From: Frateuria terrea
GTDB lineage: Bacteria; Pseudomonadota; Gammaproteobacteria; Xanthomonadales; Rhodanobacteraceae
DNA length: 64,000 bases
Reading direction: 5' to 3'
Assembly: GCF_900115705.1 (NCBI RefSeq)
Contig: NZ_FOXL01000002.1
Coordinates: forward strand, 1 to 64,000
The position numbers and the translations under genes are program-made. The notes under the pieces are model-generated. The model was not told the origin of the DNA. It saw only the letters and a program-made list of their open reading frames with translations, and ran no database searches. Positions 14,965 to 22,954 of the stretch are shown here, in pieces. Each line of letters starts with the position of its first letter. Within the stretch, counting starts at the first letter, position 1.

Positions 14965-16635
14965 TCAGATCATCGGCAGCTTCAACCCTTGCTCCCTCGC
15001 GCACTCGACTGCGACGTCGTATCCCGCATCCGCATGCCGCATCACCCCCGTCCCCGGATCATTCCACAACACCCGCGCAATCCGCTTATCCGCCGCCTCG
15101 CTCCCATCACACACGATCACCACCCCCGAGTGCTGGCTGTACCCCATCCCCACGCCACCGCCATGATGCAGCGACACCCAGGTCGCCCCACCGGCCACGT
15201 TGAGCATCGCATTGAGCAACGGCCAATCCGACACCGCATCACTCCCATCCTTCATCGCCTCGGTCTCGCGATTGGGGCTGGCGACGGATCCGGAATCCAA
15301 GTGATCCCGCCCGATCACCACCGGCGCCTTCAACTCCCCCTTCCGCACCATCTCATTGAACGCCAGCCCCAGCTTGTGCCGCTGCCCCAGCCCCACCCAG
15401 CAGATCCGCGCCGGCAACCCCTGAAAGCTGATCCGCTCCTTCGCCATATCCAGCCAGTTGTGCAGGTGCTTGTCGTCCGGAATCAGTTCCTTGACCTTCT
15501 GATCGGTCTTGTAGATGTCCTCCGGATCCCCCGATAGCGCGACCCAGCGGAACGGCCCGACACCTCGGCAGAACAACGGCCGCACGAACGCCGGCACGAA
15601 CCCCGGAAAGGCAAACGCGTTCTCGCAGCCCTCATCCTTGGCCATCTGGCGGATGTTGTTGCCGTAGTCGAAGGTGGGGATGCCTTTCTCGTGGAAGGCG
15701 AGCATGGCCTCCACGTGCTGCTTCATCGAACGCTTGGCAGCATCGCGGGTGCCGTTGGGGTCGCTCTTGCGGCGCTCGAACCACTCTTCCACCGTCCAGC
15801 CGAGCGGCAGGTAGCCGTTGACCGGGTCGTGCGCGCTGGTCTGGTCGGTGACGGCGTCGGGCCGCACGCCGCGGCGCACCAGTTCGGGTAGGACTTCGGC
15901 CGCGTTGCCCAGCAGCGCGATGGACTTGGCTTCGCCGGCTTTCGTGTACTTCTCGATGCGCGCCAGCGCGTCGTCCAGGTCGGTGGCCTGCTCGTCGACG
16001 TAGCGCGTCTTCAGGCGGAAGTCGATGCGGCTCTGCTGGCATTCGATGGTGAGGCTGCAGGCGCCGGCCAGGCTCGCGGCCAGCGGCTGCGCGCCGCCCA
16101 TGCCGCCCAGGCCCGCGGTGAGGATCCACTTGCCCTTGAGGCTGCCGTGGTAGTGCTGGCGGCCCATCTCCACGAAGGTCTCGTAGGTGCCCTGCACGAT
16201 GCCCTGCGAGCCGATGTAGATCCAGCTGCCGGCCGTCATCTGGCCGTACATCATCAGGCCCTTCTTATCGAGCTCGTTGAAGTGCTCCCAGTTGGCCCAG
16301 GCCGGCACCAGGTTGGAGTTGGCGATGAGCACGCGCGGGGCGTCGGGGTGGGTCGGGAACACGCCGACCGGCTTGCCGGACTGCACCAGCAGGGTTTCGT
16401 CGTCGTTGAGCTCGCGCAGGGAGCGCAGGATGGCGTCGAAGCATTCCCAGTTGCGCGCGGCGCGGCCGATGCCGCCGTACACCACCAGCTCCGCCGGGTT
16501 CTCGGCCACCTCGGGATCGAGGTTGTTCTGGATCATCCGGTACGGCGCCTCGGTGAGCCAGCTCTTGCAGGTGAGCGTGCTGCCGCGCGGGGCGCGGATG
16601 GTGCGGGAGGTGTCGATGCGGGTGGGCGCGTTCAT
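14965..16635 (-). CDS. hutU: Urocanate hydratase
   Basis: 556 residues, full length for the family. It converts urocanate to imidazolonepropionate, the second step of histidine degradation, using tightly bound NAD+ as electrophile. Recognisable segments include [29 protein letters not shown], the Gly-rich [13 protein letters not shown] near 185 and the conserved Cys region [13 protein letters not shown] around 405-417. ATG at 16635 has AAGGAGA upstream. No other hut gene lies beside it: the left neighbour is an acquired lipoprotein and the right neighbour a divergent secreted protein. The remaining pathway genes must be elsewhere. Confidence 0.97.
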   Translation of the reverse strand: MNAPTRIDTSRTIRAPRGSTLTCKSWLTEAPYRMIQNNLDPEVAENPAELVVYGGIGRAARNWECFDAILRSLRELNDDETLLVQSGKPVGVFPTHPDAPRVLIANSNLVPAWANWEHFNELDKKGLMMYGQMTAGSWIYIGSQGIVQGTYETFVEMGRQHYHGSLKGKWILTAGLGGMGGAQPLAASLAGACSLTIECQQSRIDFRLKTRYVDEQATDLDDALARIEKYTKAGEAKSIALLGNAAEVLPELVRRGVRPDAVTDQTSAHDPVNGYLPLGWTVEEWFERRKSDPNGTRDAAKRSMKQHVEAMLAFHEKGIPTFDYGNNIRQMAKDEGCENAFAFPGFVPAFVRPLFCRGVGPFRWVALSGDPEDIYKTDQKVKELIPDDKHLHNWLDMAKERISFQGLPARICWVGLGQRHKLGLAFNEMVRKGELKAPVVIGRDHLDSGSVASPNRETEAMKDGSDAVSDWPLLNAMLNVAGGATWVSLHHGGGVGMGYSQHSGVVIVCDGSEAADKRIARVLWNDPGTGVMRHADAGYDVAVECAREQGLKLPMI

Positions 16636-16782
16636 GGCCGGCTCTCCTTGAGGCAGATGGCCGAGTATAGCCAGCGGGCGCGCGGCGCTTCGCGGGTGGC
16701 ATGACCCCTGGCCGTGGTGCGAGGCGGACGCGGCGCTAGACTCGCGGCACGCTGTCGACCGTCCCGTTCTGAGGAGATGCGC

Positions 16783-18096
16783 ATGTTGCTTCGATCCGCT
16801 TTGCCATGGCTGACGCTGGCCGCGCTGGCGCCCGCCGCGATCGGTGCCGACGCGCCCCGGCTCGAACCCGCCCTCGCCGCCCGGTACCTGCAGGAAGCCG
16901 CGCAGCTTTGCCGTGCCGACGCGGGCCGGCTGTGGGGCAAGTCGCTGTGCGGGCCCACCTTGCTGGTGGAGCCGGCCACGCGCCGCGTCGTCGCCAACCA
17001 GGCGGATGCCGAGGGCCAGCTGCATGCCGAAGGCGGCGTGTTCGTGGGCACGCTGCCCACCAGCCAGACCATCGCCAACACCGCCGTGGACTGGGCCGGC
17101 GTGCACTGGAGCGAGATGCTCTGGCCGCTGCCGGACGAGGCGCCGGTGCGCCACACGATGATGGCGCACGAGGCGTTCCACCGAATCCAGGACAGCCTGG
17201 GACTACCCGCCGACGGGCGCGACGCTCCGCACATGGACACGCTGGAAGGCCGCTACACCGTGCAGCTGGAATGGCGCGCGCTGGACGCCGCGCTGGCGGC
17301 GAAGACCGATGCCGAGCGCCGCGCACACGCCGCCGATGCGCTGGCCTTCCGCGCCGCGCGCTACCAGCACTTTGCGCAGGCCGAGGCGGCCGAGACGGCG
17401 CTGGAACGCAATGAGGGGCTGGCCGAGTACACCGGCGTGATGGTCGGCAACCGCACCCTGGCCGAACAGCTGGCGATGGCGCACTACGACCTCACCTGGC
17501 ACCCGAAGAACGACGCCACGTTCGCGCGCTCGTTCGCGTACCCGAGCGGACCGGCCTACGGCATCCTGCTGGATCGCTACCGGCCGGGCTGGCGCAAGGC
17601 GATCGTGCAGGGCGGCTCGCCCGCCGGCATGCTCGCGGCGGCGCTGCACGTGGACATGCATGCGAAGCCGGACATCGACGCCCGCGCGGCACGCTACGGC
17701 GGCCCCGCGCTGCTCGCCAGCGAGCGCGCCCGCGCCGATGCCCGCGCCCGGCAGGCCGCCGCGTACAAGGCGCAACTGGTCACCGGTCCGGTGCTGCACC
17801 TGCCGCTGAAGCACATGAAGGTGCAGTTCAACCCGAGCAACCTGATGCCGCTGGGCGACGCGGGCACGGTCTACCCGACCATGCAGGTGATCGACGACTG
17901 GGGCTCGATCGAGGTGAAAGGCGGCGCGCTGATGGCCGGCGACTGGACGCTGCTGACGGTGGCCGCGCCCGACGGCGACGCCAGGGGCGGCGAGCTGCAC
18001 GGCAAGGGCTGGACGATGAAGCTTGCGCCGGGCTGGCAGGTGGTGGACGGCACGCGCAAGGGCGACCGGACGATCGCGGCAGGTGGCGCGCGCTAG
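16783..18096 (+). CDS. Secreted protein with a zinc-peptidase-like HEXXH motif
   Basis: 437 residues; signal peptide about 1-22 ([20 protein letters not shown]). The motif HEAFH at 129-133 (context [14 protein letters not shown]) and a downstream NEGLAEY (210-216) are arranged as in gluzincin-type metallopeptidases, where the second Glu is the third zinc ligand. The C-terminal 100 residues form a separate beta-rich part ([20 protein letters not shown]). I do not recognise a named family. ATG at 16783 is preferred over 16777 because GAGGAG then stands at a normal six-base spacing. The gene is divergent from hutU with no obvious partner. Confidence 0.8.
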   Translation: MLLRSALPWLTLAALAPAAIGADAPRLEPALAARYLQEAAQLCRADAGRLWGKSLCGPTLLVEPATRRVVANQADAEGQLHAEGGVFVGTLPTSQTIANTAVDWAGVHWSEMLWPLPDEAPVRHTMMAHEAFHRIQDSLGLPADGRDAPHMDTLEGRYTVQLEWRALDAALAAKTDAERRAHAADALAFRAARYQHFAQAEAAETALERNEGLAEYTGVMVGNRTLAEQLAMAHYDLTWHPKNDATFARSFAYPSGPAYGILLDRYRPGWRKAIVQGGSPAGMLAAALHVDMHAKPDIDARAARYGGPALLASERARADARARQAAAYKAQLVTGPVLHLPLKHMKVQFNPSNLMPLGDAGTVYPTMQVIDDWGSIEVKGGALMAGDWTLLTVAAPDGDARGGELHGKGWTMKLAPGWQVVDGTRKGDRTIAAGGAR

Positions 18097-18160
18097 CGGA
18101 CGGCGCGGCAGGCCGCAATGGACGTCTTCCGAGACTGGCGGCAAGGCCGCGGGGCGGCCC

Positions 18161-18610
18161 TCAGCCCCGCGCGCGGCGCAGGCTCTCGGCAAGGCTTGCG
18201 CTGTCGTAGGGCTTGCACAGGATCACCGCGCCGTGGTGCCCTCCCCGGCTTTCCAGTTCGGCGTCGCCAGTGGCGAAGACCAGGCCGATGCCCGGCTGCA
18301 TGCGGCGGGCGCGGTCGGCCAGGTCGGTACCCGACATGCCCGGCAAGCCGACGTCCGTGACCAGCACGTCGACCGGCTGTCCCTCGAGGACGGCGATGGC
18401 GTCCGGGCCGTACTCGGCCTCCACCACGTCGTGGCCGAGGTCGCGCAGCATGTCGGCGGCATCCATGCGGATGAGGGCGTCGTCTTCCACCAGCAGGATG
18501 GCCAGCGACCTTGCGCTGGACGACGCCCGCGACACCGCAGCCGATGCCCCAGGCGCCCGATCGGTGGGCTCGCGGCGATTCGATACGTGCTGGTCGTGCG
18601 GGCTGGTCAT
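18161..18610 (-). CDS. Stand-alone response regulator receiver protein
   Basis: About 149 residues, consisting of a disordered N-terminus and one CheY-like receiver domain. Visible are the acidic pair in ILLVEDD, the phosphorylation site in VLVTDVGLPGMSG, the Thr in FATGD and the Lys in LCKPYD. No output domain is present. The family is common next to hybrid sensor kinases, but none is seen here, so the partner kinase is unknown. The start is uncertain: ATG at 18610 has no clear ribosome site, and a TTG at 18631 is the alternative. Confidence 0.85.
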   Translation of the reverse strand: MTSPHDQHVSNRREPTDRAPGASAAVSRASSSARSLAILLVEDDALIRMDAADMLRDLGHDVVEAEYGPDAIAVLEGQPVDVLVTDVGLPGMSGTDLADRARRMQPGIGLVFATGDAELESRGGHHGAVILCKPYDSASLAESLRRARG

Positions 18611-19021
18611 CGGCAACGGCGGATGCGGCAAAGGGATGCGTCGGCGCTACCGGTGGAGTCGCGGAGCGACCCAGGCCGGCGCGGCTGTCGGGCCCGCGCA
18701 ACTAGCGGATCGGCAACTGGAACCTAAACGGTAGCACAACGGACCGTCGTACTTGGGATGGCAGGTATCCCCGACGTGGCCGGTTGGTGCGGGGTATGCA
18801 GGGCATGCGCAAGTCCGGACCGGCGTTGCGCCCGGCCGCCATGCGCGTTGGCTTGCCTGGTGAGCGCCGCTTGGCGCGCCGGGCCTGGCAAGGAGTCGAT
18901 CCCAGCGGCGGCTTGCCCGCAGCATCTGGGCGTGCGGGGTGCATCGCGCGGCAGGACGCGGTCAAGTTCAGGCGCGGGGCAAGCTGGGAGGGTGTTGCTG
19001 CGATGTCTTGGCGCGGGCCTG
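18611..19021. other. Intergenic stretch without a recognised gene
   Basis: The 411 bases between the receiver protein and the small HTH-like protein, both on the minus strand, show only short unconvincing reading frames and no strong hairpin. Confidence 0.5.
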
Positions 19022-19264
19022 TCAGCCGGGTCCGTCGCCCCCGGGCTCCTTCAATCCCAGCCGCTCCCACGTCACCTCGTTGTTGTTCTTGCGGCCGCGG
19101 ATGCGACGCACCTTCCCCTGGGCCTGTATCACCGTGCAGTGGAGGCGCTCGGCGATCTGCTTGTAAGTGAACGCGCTCTCGCCGACGCGCACCAGCCCGG
19201 TGATGTTGGCCCGCTGCTTCGGCTGCGTCTGCTGGTAGGGGTTCTGGTAGGGATTGACTTGCAT
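19022..19264 (-). CDS. Small protein with a helix-turn-helix-like segment
   Basis: 80 residues. The N-terminus is Gln/Asn/Pro-rich (MQVNPYQNPYQQTQPKQR). It is followed by YKQIAERLHCTVIQAQGKVR near residues 34-53, which has the spacing of a helix-turn-helix, and a basic stretch RRIRGRKNNNE, as in DNA-binding proteins. ATG at 19264 is strongly supported by GGAGGTGTC directly upstream, which is the main reason for believing it is expressed. Family not recognised. It could be a small nucleoid-associated or regulatory protein; this is inference. Confidence 0.7.
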   Translation of the reverse strand: MQVNPYQNPYQQTQPKQRANITGLVRVGESAFTYKQIAERLHCTVIQAQGKVRRIRGRKNNNEVTWERLGLKEPGGDGPG

Positions 19265-19384
19265 GACACCTCCGGATCGACCTGCACTCGCCGCCAGGCA
19301 AGCGTGCCGGGCGCTTCGTCAGGATCAGGTCGGTGCTCCGTGTGGACGGGCTAACACAGCCGGGAACGCAGTGGTCGCGGCAAA

Positions 19385-19470
19385 GAGAAAGGCGCCCGGG
19401 GGACCGGGCGCCTTAGGGGGGCGTAGCTGTTAGCTACCGTCTAGGCCGCGGGCGGGCTAGACGTGCAAAG
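19385..19470 (-). ncRNA. Candidate small RNA with three hairpins
   Basis: Reading on the minus strand there are three hairpins. The first is GTCTAG/CTAGAC with a C-rich 12-base loop (19462-19439). The second is GTAGCT/AGCTAC with a 3-base loop (19437-19423). Six unpaired C follow (19421-19416), then a strong 9-bp GGCGCCCGG/CCGGGCGCC stem (19412-19391) and TTTCTCTTT. Successive hairpins, exposed C-runs that could pair with ribosome sites, and a terminal stem with a U-rich tail are typical of bacterial regulatory RNAs. No reading frame spans it. The promoter is not clear. Confidence 0.5.
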
Positions 19471-19574
19471 GTTAACCAGCTCGTCGCACTCCGCCTGTGA
19501 TGGTGCGCACATTCCGCGCGGGAGCTGGCCGGAACGCAGTGCACATTACCGCGCCTGGCAAAGACGCTCCCGAC

Positions 19575-19970
19575 CTACTGCCCTGCAGCCGAAGCGCGCT
19601 TAGCGGCGGTCCCAGCCAGGGTCTTCGGCGTCTTTGGCTTGGCCAGCTTTTTGGGCGTCTTCTTGGCCGAAGCAGCCGCCTTCCTGGCAATCGGCTGCAG
19701 GGTCATCCTGAACCCGAGCGCGCGCACTACTTTGCCCACGGCGGCATATCCCGGCGACGCGCCTGGCTTCAGCGCCTTGTAAAGGCTCTCTCGCCCAACG
19801 CCCGCATCCTTGGCAAGCTGCGCCATGCCACGGGCTTTGGCTACGTGTCCGAGCGCCCTGAGAAGTTCGTCGTCGTCGCCATCGGCCATGACCCGGGAGA
19901 GGTACTCTGCAATGGCCTCCTCGCTGTCGAGGTGATCGGCCATATCGAAGGTCGTTAGCTGAAGGGTCAT
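19575..19970 (-). CDS. HigA-like antitoxin with an added basic tail
   Basis: 131 residues. The N-terminal 90 residues match the putative addiction-module antidote family: FDMADHLDSEEAIAEYL, then a helix-turn-helix GMAQLAKDAGVGRESLYKAL, then FRMTLQPIA. Such proteins bind the operon promoter and neutralise a RelE-like toxin. After about residue 94 there is a 38-residue Lys/Ala/Pro/Thr tail (KKTPKKLAKPKTPKTLAG) resembling histone H1 tails, which ordinary members lack. ATG at 19970 has AAAGGAGG upstream. Its toxin partner directly upstream is frameshifted, so this is probably an orphan antitoxin or a re-purposed DNA-binding protein. Confidence 0.85.
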   Translation of the reverse strand: MTLQLTTFDMADHLDSEEAIAEYLSRVMADGDDDELLRALGHVAKARGMAQLAKDAGVGRESLYKALKPGASPGYAAVGKVVRALGFRMTLQPIARKAAASAKKTPKKLAKPKTPKTLAGTAAKRASAAGQ

Positions 19971-19971
19971 G

Positions 19972-20241
19972 TCAGGCCTCCTTTGCAAGCTGGGCAGCAT
20001 GCTTGATGTCGCGCCGCTGGATCTTCTTGTCGCCACCGCAAAGCAGGAAGACGAGGGTGTTGCCACGCAGGGTGAATAGGCGCGGTAGCCCACGCCCACA
20101 TCGATGCGCATCTCGGAAACGCCCTCGCCCACCGATTTCGCATCACCGAGATTGGCGGCAATGGCGATTCGCGCCCCTGAAATCGCGCAAACTTTTGTGC
20201 CAGGCGCCGAACTCTTTCGTCTGCTGGACGATGCAGGGCAT
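19972..20241 (-). pseudogene. RelE-like addiction-module toxin, broken by two frameshifts
   Basis: The toxin is readable only in three frames. MPCIVQQTKEFGAWHKSLRD in one frame is continued by ARIAIAANLGDAKSVGEGVS and MRIDVGVGYRAY in the second, and by FTLRGNTLVFLLCGGDKK with IQRRDIKHAAQLAKEA in the third. Put together these give a complete ~90-residue toxin of the RelE/HigB-like killer family (PF05973 type), ending one base before the antitoxin ATG. The second break looks like loss of one T in the TATTTCACC context near 20080. The toxin should be inactive unless the breaks are sequencing errors. Confidence 0.8.
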
Positions 20242-20484
20242 GCAATCAAGTGCACCAGCCGGATACACATTGCAAGTTGCGCGGCGGTCGCTCCTGCCGT
20301 CAGGCGTGCTGACGACCCAAGCGACCTGATCCTGAACGAATGCAAAGCGCTCACGAAATCGAGCGCAAAGTTGCGCGCGACGAAAACATTTCGCGGTCGA
20401 TCTGGCAGGCAAGGGACCCGCTTTACGGGGCCAGCCAGACCGCGCGGCCCGAACCAGGGGGACTATCGTCAGGGAGCGTCACCC

Positions 20485-21576
20485 ATGAAAAACCAGAAGC
20501 TTGCCGGCGCGGCGTGCGCCATTCTGCTCGTTGCCTTGAGCGCCCCATCCGCCTTCGCGCAGAACGCCTCGAGCGCCTCGATCCTGTTTACGCGCACGAA
20601 CATGCGCCCGATCGACAACACCAGCAACACGGTCTTGTATCGCGTCAGTCCGTCGGGTGGCACGGCGGTGCCGATGACACCCTCGACCATCCATGTCGAC
20701 TACCGCGACGGTAGCTGGTCGCCGGGCGGCATCAGCTTGGTGTACGAGAAAGCCCCTCAGGCAACGTTCGGGCAAACCCAGTTGTTCGTCGTCGACCGGC
20801 AAGGCGGCCTGGCGCGCCAGATCACCACGGGGACCGGCCTGCACACCCAGCCGTCGTGGGGACCGGGCGCGGCGATCACGTTCGTGACCATGCGCAACGG
20901 CGACGCTTGCCTCGGCGCAGTACGGGCCGATGGCGCGAACCAGCGCATCCTGTTCTGCCCGCCACAGCGGACCGACCTGCGAACGCCCGGGAGCATGTCG
21001 ACACCGCAGTGGACCGCCGACGGCAACCACGTCCTGATCGAGGCCTCCGCATGGGGCAAGGGACTGGAATCGGACTGGTACTCGCGCGTCTGGAAGGTGA
21101 ACATCTCCACGGGCGCCGCCGAGAAAATCACCGAGCAGGCGTTCGGAGGAGCGCAGCACCTGACGATCGCGCCCGACGGCCGGCACGGCTTCTATCCCGA
21201 GGCGCGCACGCTGATCGACTTCCAGACCGGCACCCGCACGACGATACCCGTCGAAGGGCAAAGGGCGCTGTACTCCAAGGACGGAACCCGGATTGCATTC
21301 GTGCAATCCGTCCGGGGATCCGACCCGACCGCCGGCCTCGCGTACGGCGCCATCTTCATCATGGGCGCCAACGGCAACAACATACATCCGGCCATCACGG
21401 TGCCCGACCCTGACGCTCTCTACGCGATCGCGGATTGGTCCAAGGACAGCTCGAAGCTGCTGGTCATCAAGCTTGCCGACCTGCATAAGCTGCAGATCGT
21501 CAACCTGGCCACCGGCACCGCGACAAACGTGGTCGAGAACGGTGTCGCGGACAAGGGCGCCTGGTACCAACCGTGA
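20485..21576 (+). CDS. Secreted TolB-like beta-propeller protein
   Basis: 363 residues with a classical signal peptide ending SAPSAFAQ (about residue 24). The mature part carries repeated PD40/WD40-like blades: DGSWSPGGISLVYE, HTQPSWGPGAAITFV, TPQWTADGNHVLIE, LYSKDGTRIAFVQ and IADWSKDSSKLLVI. This pattern is like the C-terminal propeller of TolB but without TolB's N-terminal domain or the tol operon context. It probably acts in protein binding in the periplasm; no specific function can be named. ATG at 20485 has AGGGAG upstream. Confidence 0.8.
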   Translation: MKNQKLAGAACAILLVALSAPSAFAQNASSASILFTRTNMRPIDNTSNTVLYRVSPSGGTAVPMTPSTIHVDYRDGSWSPGGISLVYEKAPQATFGQTQLFVVDRQGGLARQITTGTGLHTQPSWGPGAAITFVTMRNGDACLGAVRADGANQRILFCPPQRTDLRTPGSMSTPQWTADGNHVLIEASAWGKGLESDWYSRVWKVNISTGAAEKITEQAFGGAQHLTIAPDGRHGFYPEARTLIDFQTGTRTTIPVEGQRALYSKDGTRIAFVQSVRGSDPTAGLAYGAIFIMGANGNNIHPAITVPDPDALYAIADWSKDSSKLLVIKLADLHKLQIVNLATGTATNVVENGVADKGAWYQP

Positions 21577-21618
21577 TGCGCCGGGCGTGTGCGCGGCATC
21601 GACCTGAACGATTGGCGT

Positions 21619-21705
21619 TGGTGCCCGGAGCGGGGATCGAACCCGCATAGCCTTGCGGCTGAGGGATTTTAAGTCCCTTGCGTCTACCAGTTTCGCCATC
21701 CGGGC
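21619..21705 (-). tRNA. tRNA-Leu (anticodon UAA)
   Basis: 87 bases including the encoded CCA. GCCCGGA at the 5' end pairs with TCCGGGC before ACCA; the anticodon loop reads ACTTAAAAT with TAA; GGTTCGATCC is the T-arm; the variable arm is long, as in tRNA-Leu. Confidence 0.95.
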
Positions 21706-21796
21706 GGACGGTGGGTGAGGCACCGGCATCCTAGCAGCAGGCGTTGGAGCGACCTACCCTTCGCCCGCCGATGTCGCTTGGTTGCGATGAACGAAG

Positions 21797-21820
21797 AAGG
21801 CCCGCCGGATGGCGGGCCTT
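21797..21820 (-). terminator. Hairpin between tRNA-Cys and tRNA-Leu
   Basis: AAGGCCCGCC/GGCGGGCCTT with a 4-base loop, followed by TCTTCG on the minus strand. It may attenuate or mark processing of the tRNA transcript. Confidence 0.55.
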
Positions 21821-21835
21821 CGGGTATTCGCGCAA

Positions 21836-21909
21836 TGGAGGCCAGGGTCGGAATCGAACCGGCGTACACGGCTTTGCAGGCCGCTGCATGACCACTCTGC
21901 CACCTGGCC
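21836..21909 (-). tRNA. tRNA-Cys (anticodon GCA)
   Basis: 74 bases with encoded CCA. GGCCAGG pairs with CCTGGCC, the anticodon loop is CTGCAAA (GCA), and the T-arm is GGTTCGATTCC. Confidence 0.95.
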
Positions 21910-21951
21910 ATCGCGCGCGGAGCGCGTGATCGCGGTCCGCTTAAAAAACAA

Positions 21952-21972
21952 AACCCCGGTGGTCCGAGGTTC
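21952..21972 (-). terminator. Hairpin between tRNA-Gly and tRNA-Cys
   Basis: AACC-CGG/CCG-GGTT stem with a short loop, followed on the minus strand by TTGTTTTTT. Confidence 0.55.
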
Positions 21973-21979
21973 TGGAAAC

Positions 21980-22055
<76 letters not shown>

Positions 22056-22144
22056 GTCAGAGTCGGAAAGGATAGCAGAACGCGGCCGGATGTGAAGGCC
22101 TTGCCGACGGATCCGGCGGCTTCCGACGCGCCGTCCGAAACGAC

Positions 22145-22169
22145 GAAGCCCCGGCAGGGCCGGGGCTTC
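22145..22169 (-). terminator. Hairpin between the two tRNA-Gly genes
   Basis: Perfect 11-bp stem GAAGCCCCGGC/GCCGGGGCTTC with a 3-base loop. The U-run on the minus strand is weak, so it could be an RNA-processing or pausing structure instead. Confidence 0.45.
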
Positions 22170-22179
22170 GAAGAGAATC

Positions 22180-22255
<76 letters not shown>

Positions 22256-22292
22256 ATCGGAGCCGCGCATTTTAGCGGCGAAAACGAACCCG

Positions 22293-22907
22293 TCAAGCCT
22301 CGGCACGCTTGCTGGTGCCAGGCTGCTTGGGCGGGTCGCCGCGCAGCGTCGGCCACGCCGCGCGCAGGTAGTGCATGCCCGACCAGATGGTCAGCGCGCC
22401 GGCGATCACCAGCAACCCTTCGCCGATGTGATACAGGCGCAACGCCTCGGCTTCCTTCTCGTGCTGCACGATCAGCACCACCAGCGCGATCATCTGCATG
22501 ACGGTCTTGAGCTTGCCGATGAAGGCGACCTTGACCGTCGCGCGCATGCCGATCTCGGCCATCCATTCGCGCAGCGCGGAGATGCTGATCTCGCGGCCGA
22601 CGATGACCGCCGCGGTGATCGCCATCAGGATGCCCGGCCAGCCGCCTCGATGCGCCTCGACCAGCAGGAAGAGCGTCACCGCGACCATCAGCTTGTCGGC
22701 CACCGGGTCGAGGAAGGCGCCGAAGGCGGAGGTCAGGTTCAGGCGCCGGGCCAGGTAGCCGTCCAGCCAGTCGGTGATGGCAGCAAGGATGAATACGATC
22801 GCGGCGGTGATGTTGTGCCCGCGGAAATTCCAGTAGAACACCACCACCATCACCGGCAGCAGCGCCACGCGGAACAGGGTCAGCCAGGTGGGCAGGTTGA
22901 TGCGCAT
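22293..22907 (-). CDS. pgsA: CDP-diacylglycerol--glycerol-3-phosphate 3-phosphatidyltransferase
   Basis: 204 residues with about five membrane segments, in the inner membrane. It makes phosphatidylglycerol phosphate, the committed step to phosphatidylglycerol and cardiolipin. The CDP-alcohol phosphotransferase motif is complete: DWLDGYLARRLNLTSAFGAF followed by LDPVADK, that is DG-x2-AR-x8-G-x3-D-x3-D. ATG at 22907 is chosen over 22928 because GGAAAG lies just upstream. It follows uvrC after 47 bases, and tRNA genes follow it. Confidence 0.96.
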   Translation of the reverse strand: MRINLPTWLTLFRVALLPVMVVVFYWNFRGHNITAAIVFILAAITDWLDGYLARRLNLTSAFGAFLDPVADKLMVAVTLFLLVEAHRGGWPGILMAITAAVIVGREISISALREWMAEIGMRATVKVAFIGKLKTVMQMIALVVLIVQHEKEAEALRLYHIGEGLLVIAGALTIWSGMHYLRAAWPTLRGDPPKQPGTSKRAEA

Positions 22908-22954
22908 CGTCTTTCCGTCGGTTGGCAATCGTCAGTGTCGCATGAGGTTGCAGG

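Noticed and set aside
18632-19021. Search for a riboswitch or RNA before the receiver-domain gene
   Set aside because: No strong stem or terminator seen in this stretch.
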